The notes below the pieces were generated by a model that ran no database searches, had not been told where the DNA came from, and saw only the letters and a list, made by a program, of their open reading frames with translations. A stretch of 64,000 nt of DNA from assembly GCA_013397795.1 (NCBI GenBank), contig VZTJ01000523.1:1420719-1484718 (forward strand), written 5' to 3'. How positions within the stretch are numbered: the first letter of the stretch is position 1; each line of letters begins with the position of its first letter. Positions 11,867 to 23,945 of the stretch are shown here, one piece after another. The stretch comes from Orthonyx spaldingii (taxonomy: Eukaryota; Chordata; Aves; Passeriformes; Orthonychidae). Position numbers and translations under genes: made by a program.

Positions 11867-14800
11867 AGATATTTAGGACATGTTCTCCTATCAATTTGGA
11901 GGTGTAAAAGTATGAGAACTGTTGGTATGTGGATGCAGTTTATCGCTGTAGATTTATAACAATGTAAAATTAGCATTTTTGTCCAGTCTTCGGTCACATT
12001 TTTAATTTATTTATGCTGTGTTGTTCTCAGGATGGGGGTATTGATAACTGCAGATACTTGAAACGATCTTCCATCACTTTTCTCAAGGAAAAAAGTTTCG
12101 ATTAAAGCATTTTGCAGCATGGACAGAATAAAAAATTACACAACTTTTACTTCATTAGGAGTACATATTTATAGGCACATTTATAGAAAAGTTTTTACTG
12201 CTTCCTGGATTTTTTTGCATTAACTTTAGTAAAAATCCACAGTCAGTCATGCAAAGACTGAATGTTTACTGCTTTAGAATGAACGTTGCACTATTTTGAC
12301 TTACAAACCAGCAGGGAAATGCCCATGATGCTGGTTGCTGACAGGTGAACAAGGGATATTAAATACCAGGACTAAATTTTCATGGAATTTTCATGTGCAG
12401 TTATTTAATTTAGGATTGTAGTTATTGTGTCTGTTTGTGTCAAGCCATGTGATTGCATTATACAGATACACGTTCAGACACAATTTTTATTTGCATCCAG
12501 AGAGAAAATGTCATTAGGGAAAATAATTTCAGATCACCTCCTTTTGCATGTCTTGCTAGCACATAAGTGGCATTTGGCTGGTATGGAAAATCTGCTAATG
12601 AGCAGAGCAGCATCAAAGTTGGAATTAAAAATCCACCCCCTAGAATGAGTAGCGAGGCTTAAATGATGGAAACGAAACTGCTGGGGGTTGTCTGGTGTGT
12701 AGTCAGTGAATTTATTTTTCATTTCTGTGATAGCTCTATGGCATCTAAAAATTGGTTGGTTCTTTAGAAGAAAAGCTATCAAGAACTGAGGTTTAACTGT
12801 GTGTTTCCCTAGTCCTTGATAAATGGGATTATGTGTGGCTTTCAGTGCACTTCATTTTAGAAGATTTAGTGAGGACCATGATGTGAAATCACGAATGAGT
12901 TAGCTCAAGAACAAATGCTCATTGCCCAGGGAAGGCTTCGTCATCTCACAGCTTTTAAGGAGAAAAAGATCTTGGATTTGAGTGTAGGATCTTGGTGTGG
13001 TCCTTAAGGACACCAGAACTAGCAAATCTACATGAAATAAGCAGCCTCAGCCATTCAGCTTGTGGCAAGTTGCTCCTTATCCGTTCCTGTGGCTGTGCCT
13101 GTGCAGCGAATTGCTCCAGGTGGAATTATCCTCAAGTCTTCACTCCAAGAAGGCAAATTTGTAACCTGACCAAAAGTGACCACTGGACCAAAAAACTCTG
13201 CACAGTTCCAAACAGTAAAGCAACAATGGTTACACATATCCCCAACATCAGCTGTGTGAGAACTCTGGAACCCCAGGCCCTGGCACACGTTTGTTCCACA
13301 AGTCTGTCAGATCCGAGTGTGGGCTGTGTGATGTCAGGAGGACATGTCATCAAAGTGTTGATTTTTGGGCAGTAAACGCTAGAAAGTGAACAGGCTCGCT
13401 ACTTGCAAAGAATTTTTGAATGACAGCTGTTCTGTTTTCCTAAATTTCAGCACGCAAAGTAGCTTGAAGTGTTCAGGAGCTAAATCTGTCAGCTTTCTGA
13501 TACAAAGGAAATTTTGCAGGGTTGGAGCACTGACAGAAGTGGGGGTGGAAGCACAGTGACAGAACAAAAATCAGAAATAAATACAGCTTTACTTTGCACT
13601 TTAATTTACTTTCTTGCCATATTTTAGAGCCCAAGGCAGACATACTTTAGGCCACTGCCAGTGAAAAACATTTCTGAAAGGCTGTGGGCGTTTGTAATCT
13701 CCCTTCCTCCGGACATCCAGGGACGGTCACAGCCAGGGCAGGGCTGGGGACATGAGGCAGAGGCAGCAGAGCTGAGCTGAGCTGAGCATCCTCAGGGGGG
13801 CCCAGCCAGACCCTCCCTGCACTTGCCATGGGTTTATTACATCTGGTAATAAATGATAATAATGATGTAACCCCTGACCACTCTCAAACTCTCAGTATCC
13901 GGTGCATGGTTGGAAATTAATAATGCTTTGGGTGTCATATCTTTGTTTCTGCAACTGCTGCTACTGGAAGCTCTCTGTGTGCAGATTCTATTTAAATTCT
14001 CCTTTTCTTTTGATGTCTCTGTCAGCATTTGAAGTTGACTGATATTTATCACGGAGTGCTCCCTGCCTGCCCTGGTTTCCCCAGTGCATACCCCATGGCC
14101 CTCTTGCTTAATGCTGAATTGGCAGAGGTGCTGGCAAGCACCAGACATGCAGAATAATGACTTAGGCTGGCTTCTGAACCTAAAGCTTTTGCCATTTTGG
14201 TTGAGGTAATTTTTTTTTGTTTTGATTTTCTGTGCGAAAGGTAAAAGGTCTTACCTCCAAAAATCCCCTTAGTGTGGAAGCAGCTACTGAGTTAGCAGAG
14301 CTAGGCTGGCAAAATGGGTTTAATACTTGGTGAGCATTCAGTGACACATCCTGGAGGCCTTGAGCGAGTCAAAGGAGGAGCTTAATTCATAGTTTTCAGT
14401 GTATTTCTCCTGCTGGTAGGTTACTCACTTGAAAAGTGGCCATATTTTACTGTCAGGAGCATTGGAAAAGAAATAGTGCTCGTTTCAGTATAAATGAGAG
14501 AGAAGTGTTACCACAAGACAAATTTGTGACGAGTGTTCTTCTGTTGGTACAGATGGCATCTGTGTATTTTTATCACTATAAATCACTCACAGTTGGAGTC
14601 ATGCTTAGTCCAATATCTTGCTTTATGTTTATTGACATAATCACAGTTTTAGAGATGATATTAATCACTCAGTTCTTTGGAAACATTTGGATTGGTAGAT
14701 GAAAAAACATATTTATTTTGAGAAAGCAAATGGTACAATTAATTTTCACATATTTATGCATTTACAAATAACAAGCAAACTACACTGCAAAGCAGTGAAT

Positions 14801-17800
14801 TAATACATTGAAACATTGATTTGTAAGCCTTGTTCTTCTCATACAGCACACTGCAGGTGTATGATAAATCAGGATTGCTCTAGTACCAGCAAATGCACCA
14901 GGGAGAGTTACCTACATTTAAATGCAAACTGTGTTTTTGCAGTTTTCCCCAAAAGTCCCAGTGTGTTGGTAAGATTCCTCAAGAAGTCTTGAGTTTGTTT
15001 TTTTATACTGTGCTGGCCACAGCAGCATGGGCTGGACCAGCTGCGAGGGGAGGGTGGGAGGATTACACAGAAGGCTGGGATCAAACTGCCTTTTCCCTTC
15101 CCTGCTTTTGGGCTTGCTGATGCCTCGTTTGGCCGGGAGCAGAACCTGAGCAGCTCCTCTTGCACTGCCCAGGGAGAGCAGAGCCACGGGCAGCCCTGCT
15201 CCTGCTGCTGGGTTTGGCTGGCTGGGACTGACATCTGCATGGAAGGGACTGTGAATCCCTGCTAATGGTGCTGGAAGTGTTCCCATCCCAACAGGAATGA
15301 GCTGTGGGCTCTGTTCCCCTCTTTGCAGAAGGGTGAATAGGGAGCAGGCTCACTCCGAGCTTTGCACACATTGGACTACAGCCTGAAGGAAAACTAAGAG
15401 AATAATTTCTTCATTTTCTCAATGAAAACCATTTCATTTGTCCCCTGCTTTGCACAGGCTGTGTGAGGGAAGCTGGCCTGCATGTACAGCACATGTGAGG
15501 TGATGCCAGCTGGTTGTATAACCCCTGTGACCTGATCAAGACAGATGACTTCTTACTCACTGGTTTTTTCACAATTAATGCAGATTTCCTCTTCTCAACC
15601 TCAGCAATTACCCAGTTGAATTAACTTTTAAAGAATGGCATTCAAACTATGAAATCCTTAAATTCAGCTAGGATGTAGCCAGATAATTTTGCACCAGTAA
15701 CATTCATTGAAAACTATAAGAAAATGTGTGTTTCTATAGGCAGACACACCCAGCCTAACCAGTTTCAAATTTGTACACACTTGCATTAGCAAATTGAAGC
15801 TTGCTTTGCTCAACTGAAGCGTGAGTCATAAAGATATCAAAGAAAATAACATCCAGAATTCCACCTGAAGAGTAACACATAATTAAAAAATTGGTTGACT
15901 CAAAGGAGCAGCCATCTTCATAAGCAGAATTATCTTCAATGACCTTCCCTCTATCTCAATGTGCCTCCACACAAAGGGCCAGCACTGGCTGTCCCTGTCC
16001 CTGGGAGCTCTCCGAGCACGTCACCACCACCATTCCGAGAAGTCAGGCCAGCTTTGGCACTGCTGAGCTGCTGCTGTGCAGGAACGTGGGAGGTGGGATC
16101 TGTGTTTGTTTCTGGTTTCTGTGGCACATTTATCAGCTCTGGTTTAGTGTTAGCGACTCTGGGTAGACCGGGAGGACATGACATTTGTATTCCTGGTAAA
16201 AATCGAATCAAAAAGGGTTCCCCGTCTGCACTGGATCAATGAAATTCAGTTGCCACTGTAAAGGAGAAGGAAAAAATTCTTCATTTACATTTTTCTGAGG
16301 GCAGTAATGCCATTAACTCCAGGGCAGTTACTCTGTATTTACTGCCCCGTGACTGAGGCCACAACGTGCCCCCTCAGATCTGAGAACGCTCAGAACACCG
16401 GTGAGAAGATCATGCTCCAGGAGGTTGTAGTGGGGAGAAAGGGATATTGCAGAAAATAATTTGCCTAATCTAGTTTATAAATCCATATTCACACACACAA
16501 ACATTTATATTTACGTATTTACACATCATAGCAAAAGGGACATCAAAAGTCCCCCAGCTGAAGCCGCTGGGATGAGCTGGATCAGCTTTGCCTGGAGCCT
16601 CTGACGTGAGAAGGGATTGTTTACTACAAGGACTTGGAATTCTGCAATACAGTGCAGGCAGGAGGTAGAGATGGTTTACCTTGGATAACCTAAAATTCAT
16701 AACAGAACTGGAGAGAGAAAAGCCTGATCCTGTATAAACACATTTTCCTATCAGCTGAGAATCTTCGCTGTGTTACCACGCTGGGTCTGTCACACCACCT
16801 GCACGCTCAGACACTGGGGTTTTGTGTAGGAATGGCTTATAATAATTCAAATATTGAGGTGTTATTAATGTTTACAATAAACCTAAATTTATTAAATACA
16901 CAGCATTAGCCACGTTTGTAAACAGAAATCCCTGCCATTAAGAGATAATTGGGTGTATTTGTAATTAACGTTCTCCAGTTATAATGACATGCATTATACT
17001 TCCTATATTGATTCAAATATCATTAATATTACATACAAGACAGACTTCATTCAAAGGAATACCAGGCAGCTGTAGAAAACTTTAATTAAAAAAAAATGAG
17101 GTCTACAGAGGAGTTCTTTTCCTGACTGTAGCAAGTTGTACCTGCAGAGAGTTGGGAAGGAAGAGCTGGAGCTGTTAAGAGCTCAGAATTGAGGTATTAA
17201 TGTGCAATTCTTTGGGAATTTCCCCGTGGGAGATGAAAGGTCAGACGTGTCTGTAATGCCCTTACAATCACAGTGACCTCAGGAAGGAACTTTTTCTTTA
17301 CTTCCTCCTTCTTCCACTGTGTCAGAGGTACCAGCGTGTGGTAACTTCTTATATAATCTTTAATAATGTCATGATGCAATAGAAAACACAAAACACGACA
17401 GGAACTCTGTATCCAAATACCATGTGATTATTTCTTGCAGTTGGTTATAAGTACAGAGAAAGACTAAACCAACAAAATGATATTTAATTCACATGTAAAA
17501 AACTATTGCTGGAGTTACAAATTGGGAATTGTCAGATATGAGGGAGCAGAGGTTGTTTCCCCACATGTGCAGGAATGCCCTTGGTGAGTGGATAAGGCAG
17601 ATTGTGCAGTTTTCCTATCAGATTTTGTAAGATTGCTGCTGCAACATTTCTGCCATCTGCACCTCAGTGAGACCAGCTGTGCTGGTGGTCCTTTGGCCGC
17701 ATCCAGTTCGTAACTGCAAAATTCATCTTTCAGGCTTGGATTTCACTCAAAATAAAATTTGTAAAGAAAGAAAAAGTATAAAATGACAGACTGCACCACC

Positions 17801-18646
17801 AGCCCCTGCCCTGCCTGCCCCTCTGCCCTTTGGATGCAGTGATTTACCTGTCATATCCTGCCTCAGCTGCTTTGTTCATGGGAATGAATATCCAAAAATA
17901 CCACCAGAACCCCTTTTATCTGAGTTGTGGTGGTGCACAGAGAGCAACAGGTTAGACAATGGCACGTAAGCAAAAGATTAGATAGCATTGAAGCAAGGTT
18001 TTATAAATCTGTCTCAGACATCACATATCAAAGAGATATTTAATAGATGGGATTAAAAGTGTTTATAAGTATTAAGATGATGTAAAAATTCTTCTTGATA
18101 ATTTGCTGCCTTGAGTCAGAATGAATGAACAGAAATTTACTGGCACGTATTTACAATTTTTATGTAGAAAATACCTGTTTAGATGTTTGATGTCAGAAAA
18201 AATATAAAATATTGGGTATGAAAAGGTATAAAGGTCTGTATATGAAGTACATTAAAATAATTCTAATAATTAAACCTTTCACCTCCACTCTTCTGTTTAA
18301 CTAAAATGTTATTTCTGTAAAGATTTTTCTCCCTACAGGTACTAAGACTGTCCTAATTAATTATCTTGACACAGTATTTAGATCAAAACCTATAATAATC
18401 TCTTGTTTGCTAGGATTATAACCAGATTTTACGGTTTATATTTGTGTACACAGGCTCAACTGCATGGAGCTCTGTTGGCAGGTGAGGAGCATGGTTGTTC
18501 CTGCATCTTGTTGTGGTTTTTGACAAGAATTTTCAAATGCAAATGCCTGACATTAACTAATCCTGGCCCAATCTTCAGCCTGGTGCCTTGACCTCCCTGT
18601 TGCATTGGGGAGAATTCAGTAGTTTTGAATGTCCTTTAACTGGTTT

Positions 18647-18698
18647 GGAATGTTATATATTGGAATATTATATATTGAAATATTTATTATATATTGGC
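18647..18698. repeat. AT-rich short tandem repeat
   Basis: Three imperfect copies of a roughly 17-bp unit containing TTATATATTG(G/A)AATA follow one another. This is a simple-repeat tract. Confidence 0.7.
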
Positions 18699-19859
18699 CA
18701 TCTCAAAAATGCAACCTGTGTTCTTTTAACTTCCCTGGCATCAGCTGCTGAAGAAAGGGAATTTATCAGATGGAATAGTTAATCCAGGGACTTGCTCATG
18801 TGTTTGATAATGCAGCTTGTTCTGCAGTGGCTGTGGACAGGTTGCAGCTTGCCTGTAATTATAGATCATATAAACATATTACAGCAGGAGTTTCTATAGG
18901 CACAGTTCCAGGAACAATCTGGGCTTGTTCTAAATAACAAATATAGCACCAGTGCAAAGTGTGGGAATGGGCACATAACATCCAGTAAAAATGCTCCTGC
19001 TGGTAGGGCTCCCATTTGGCTGCTCTGCACATGAGAACACAAGAAAAAATTAGTTAATTGGGGAGTGTTAGGAAGCGGTTGGAAGTAATTGTTTTGCCAA
19101 ATTAGTAGTCTTGTTGATAAGACCAAGTTCACAAGAAAATTCCTTCCTGTCACTATCTGGCACAAACACATGATATAAAGGGAGGTTAATTGGCTGCTCT
19201 TTAAAATAGTTGAAAAATAGTTGAAAATGCCTCTTTTTTGTGGAGGCACCTCCTTGCTCCCAGGCAGTGTTGCTGCCCAAGTGGCTGAACGAGGGGATGT
19301 GCCAAGGGAGGGATGGAATGTTTGCAGAACATGCAGCAGCATTTTTGGGTGATTACCTGGACCAAGCTGGGAGATTCTTGAGGCTCCTCGTGTCTGCATT
19401 CCTTCCCTTTATTCCGAGAGGGAATTTTCTCCCTGGCAGGGTGGCTCCTGCAATCCAGGGATCAGCTGACATTGTACCTCTGCATTCAAAACTGATGATT
19501 CCTTCTAATGTTCCTTCTCCATTCCTGTTTTCATCCCTGTGAAATGCGGCTGGAACATAACGGACACCTTCCCTTTCCAAGAACGCTTCGTAACAGCCCA
19601 GGAAGGTTTTCCTAACCAGCAACAAGGACTTCACCCGTGGTTTTGGTGCTTGTTGGAAGTGGCTCACTGGAAAACAAACAGGCAAAACCTCACAGCAACA
19701 GAAATTTGCTTCAAATAACCAGCTGGAAGAATTGCCTAAGCTGTAAGAGCTGGGAATGCGCAAGGAAAAGATGCAAAACCTTCAGGAGGAACTGCTGAGG
19801 TCCATTGGCTCATCCTTTCTTTTTCACCCTAAATATTTCAAAAAATGCACTTTTATATT

Positions 19860-19962
19860 TTGGTTTTTTGGTGGTTTTTTTTGTTTGGTTGATTTTTTTG
19901 GTGGGGTTTTTTTGGGTTTGGGTTTGGGTTTTGGGGTTTTTTTTTGGTGAGATTTTTTTTCT
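19860..19962 (+). repeat. T/G-rich low-complexity tract with G-quadruplex motif
   Basis: About 100 bases on the plus strand consist almost only of T and G. Within it, four G-runs (19914-19916, 19920-19922, 19926-19928, 19933-19936) are separated by loops of 3, 3 and 4 T, which fits the G3+N1-7 quadruplex consensus. A further GGGG run sits at 19903-19906. The tract looks like an expanded or eroded oligo(T/G) repeat and has no nearby gene. Confidence 0.8.
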
Positions 19963-21496
19963 TTTACATTTCTGTCATGTTTTCATTGTACTCATGTTCT
20001 CTCCAAAGGCCTGGAGGATAGGGTTTCAAACACCCATTTACTGAAGGACAGTTTATGTATTCCTGTGCTACAGAAGAAAGGAATGGATATATCTAATCCA
20101 GTTTCTTATGTGGGAAAGGAGAGTGGTGTAAAATAAGAGAATAAAAGTCAAGAATCTTATGGTCTTAGGGTCTGCAGCTGCAATATTATTCATGCATTGT
20201 GGTGAATCATTTGCCATCCCTTTACTTGGCCTGCCCCCTGTAATATGGTGCAAAATAGCAATAAAAAGCCTAGTTCACATCTTTCTAGGGATAAATAGAT
20301 CCAATACAAAGGGAGAGGATAGCTGTTGTTTCATTTGGTGATTAGGAACCGTGGGATTCTTTGCAAAACTTCTCATTAAAGAAAGAAATTTATCAGGATA
20401 CATTCCAAGAAAATATTTTGGACAGTACTGGAACGACTTGTCTGTAACAACTTTTAGAACTGGGCATGGGATCTCGGCTCATTCTCATAATAACTTTGGT
20501 GATGATGCTTATCATTCTTAATACTATTATTATTTTTATATAGCTGATTAAATGTCATAACACTTGGCAATTAATGTCCTATTTAATTACAATAGAGGGA
20601 CAGCTGTGAGGTGTAGTGATGACTGGCCTTTATTTCACCGCCTTTGAAGTTTAACTCCACCCTACAAAGCACCTTATTCCTGATTTATACCCATAATTCT
20701 CTCTCTGAAATGCTTGCACAAGACTGGGGTTTGTTGCCATCCACTCAAAACAACACCAAGGTAACAAATGAAAAATTTCTGAGTCTGAGCCACTGTGAAG
20801 TTGCCTCGTCACTTATCTTTCCCAATGCACTGGGCTAAGAGGGTTCTGAAATGCATCTCTGCTGTAGTCTAGAAAGCAAGTTGCATAGCTTGATCCATTC
20901 TGTTGTTCTAGTGTTACCAGGCTATAAACATCTGAAATATTAAACTAAATTACATACAAATATTTTATTAAAATTAGCCAGATCACTTATGTGCAATATT
21001 ATTTTATCTTGTAAATATTCAATATTTTCCTCTATAAATACACTTCTGGCAATTTCTGTCAGCTCACTCACTTTCCCTTTGCATTGTATTCTGTTCAGTC
21101 ATTGGCTCAATGAGTATTGACAAAGCTACTCCAAATTCAAGATTTCTTTTCAAATGTTGTTCATATTTTAAGAATCCTAGAACCAGGCAACTTCTAGAAA
21201 TTATAATACAAAACTGATCTCAGTGAGAGAAGTAAGGTACAGAACATAAATCATAATTAATAATTTGGAAAATTTAGGAAAAAAAGTTGAAGATTCTCTA
21301 CATTATATTTTATTGTTTGTCTACAAATACTACACAGAATAAAAACTGTCATCATTACAAGGATGCTGTGGGTTTGAGCTATGGTGTAAGATTATTACAC
21401 ACCCAGCTTTTGAGGTAATCAACTCTGTGTCCTGCAACAAAATTCTTCTGAAATAATTATAAAAGTAATTATGACACCCTGAGGGTCATTAGTTTG

Positions 21497-21660
21497 CAGA
21501 GAATCTGTGGCTGCCCCATCCCTGGAAGTGTCCAAGGCCAGGCTGGATGGGGCTTGGAGCACCCTGGGACAGTGGAAGGTGTCCCTGCCCATGGCAGGGG
21601 TGGCACTGGATGGGATTTAGGGTCCTCTCCCAACCCAAACCATTCTGGGCTTCTGTGAAT
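21497..21660 (+). mobile_element. CR1 LINE 3' fragment
   Basis: The plus strand reads 'ctgtggctgccccatccctg', 'gaagtgtccaaggccaggct', 'ggatggggcttggagcaccc' and 'caacccaaaccattctgggc'. This is the canonical CR1 3' UTR in sense orientation. It ends in TTCTGTGAAT, a degenerate copy of the terminal octamer. It is 5'-truncated and well preserved. Confidence 0.92.
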
Positions 21661-23891
21661 TTTTTGAATCCTAAATCTGAACTGAACTGTGACGCTCTTC
21701 CCCACTGTGCAGGCTGCAAGTTGGGTAAATCACTCTGCTTTAACGCTGTGGTGGGGCTCCTGCTGGTTCCTGATGGCAAAGGTTCCTGGTTTAACATTCC
21801 TGGGAAGGTCTGTCCCACAGCAAGGGAACATCCAGGGAACCAGATCACCTGGCCCTGCCGTCAGCTCCCAAACACCCTGCCTGGCCTAAGGGCACTTTGT
21901 AACTCCCTGGGCAAACCAAAACACCTTCCAGGCTAAGTGAAGAGATTTGGGGATTCTTTGGAGTAGTTTTGCAACCCCTGACTAATTCTAACTGCAGGTG
22001 TTTGGTTTGCCCAGAGAGTGAGAGCCTGCCAAGAGAGCTGATTTCTCCTTCTGTCAGGTATTTCTAGAGAGTCTCTTTTGGTTTGAGCTTTTCAGTGCAA
22101 ATGTCTTTGAGATTATTAAATTTGATAACTTACAGTCTTTAACCTGTGAGAGGAAAGAACATTTTTCCCTCTATTCACCACAAACAGCTCTGGAAAGAAT
22201 GGTCTTAAGAGGCAGCAAGGGAAATTTAAGATAATCCTGAGGAAATTGATGACAACAGCTAAGCCATGGAGCGGATTGTCTACAGAGGTTCTGCTGTTTC
22301 TAGAAAGGGACAGACAAACTTGAAGATGCATTTAGGTGTAGCCGATCTCTCAAGGTCCTTCCACCTTCCATTGTCAATGAATCAGGAACAGAAATGAAGT
22401 GTGCCTCGTTCCTTTTCAGCCTCAGAGATTCCTGTCCTTTCCGTGTCAAGGCAGGAGTTATGACCCTGACACACTTTTACTCTCTTGGTTTATTGGTTTA
22501 TTACAGTTCCGTTTGCGTGGCTCGGAGAAGAGGTTTAGCAATTGTACACGGCAGAGATTGCCGTGGTGCCTTGTAGTTCTTTCACTTTTCTCCAAGACTG
22601 ACAAAGAATCTTTACAATATAAATGAAATTACAACAGGCATTCTTACAGGCTTGAGCTGTCACATCCATAAAAATACCCCAACGAATATAAGTCCACACA
22701 GAAATGTTAAAGGACAGAGATGACATCAGGATGTCAGAGGAAAAAAAAAATCCAAATAGTTGTCTCTAATACTGCATTTTCCTTTGAAAATCGTAGGCAA
22801 ACTCAGAGTTTGTAATTTCAACTCAGAAATTCTAATCTGTGAAGCCAGGACAGTTCTTCCAAGTGGAAAGGTGTTCAAATCACTGGGCTGGGGGAATGGT
22901 GGGTATTTGACAGGGAGCTCTCATTTGTTTGAAATCCTAGAATGAAATTCTTTGCACGTGTTTATGCATTCGGTGAAATCAGAGGTCTTTGTGCTGTGTT
23001 TACTGAACAGCTTTTATGAGATATAAATACCAGCACATTCTGGTGGGTTTCTAACAAACAGAATGGTCTGCTCAGCCCCAATATGGTGCTGTGTTAGAGC
23101 AGATTGGATGGTACCCTTCGATGATGGGAAATGCATTTCAATTCCATCCAATGGCATGTATGGCTTGTAAATTTAGAGAGGCTGTGGGTGTAGAGAAGCT
23201 GATTGTGTAGCATTATTCATTACGTGCCTTATATCAAGTTTTGGCTCCTATTCTGTTCAATGATTGCACATTAGCATTCTTCTTGATCTTTGGTGCGTGA
23301 CGCTTCCTGCAGAACTGGTTTGAACTAGTCCTCCTGCTTAAAGAATATTCTTTCTTCTGCTCCTGTCATTAGAAAAACTTATTATTGATAGCTGATGATT
23401 TTCCAGAACTCTTCCCAGTTCCTAAAGCTACAGGCTGGATACTCACAGACCAGCCATGTCTCTGGAACGGCACTGATGGGTGGATGGATGAGGGGCTGAT
23501 GGATCATTTAGGAAAGGCTCCTGATGGCACCTTCTGCTTTGGTCACAGGTAGAAGGTTCTTCTGTGTCTTTCTGACTGATCACTTGGGTTGGCAGCTGAC
23601 TTGCAATTAAAATAATGAGGCAGTTATCGAGTTCTGGGAGTGATTGCCTAAATTGCACTGACCACAGAATTAGTAGTTTGTGAATTAGTAGCTTGTGAGG
23701 AACACAGTTCTCTCTCTTCACTCTCACTGTCTGTAAATGCCTCTTTCTATTACACTGAGTTTATTTTAGCCCTGTGCTCTGTGGTGTAAAATGCTTTCAT
23801 CCTGCCTTGTGAATAATCTTCCTTAGAGACAGAGGAATTGGGCTGCAGGGAATGGAAGAACATTTTTCTGATACAGTTATATGGTTCATTA

Positions 23892-23945
<54 letters not shown>

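Larger units (their letters stand above)
11867..21496. other. Intergenic, no supported gene
   Basis: No exon or RNA gene is supported. Open frames of 136-177 codons on the minus strand (18866-19399, 19353-19763) overlap each other and opposite-strand frames, and carry no recognisable domain. AT-rich homeodomain-site-like segments (for example 16840-17040) could be regulatory, but that needs conservation data. Confidence 0.55.

Noticed and set aside
13769..13787. GAGCT repeats reminiscent of immunoglobulin switch regions
   Set aside because: Only about four units, with no immunoglobulin gene near. A chance simple repeat.
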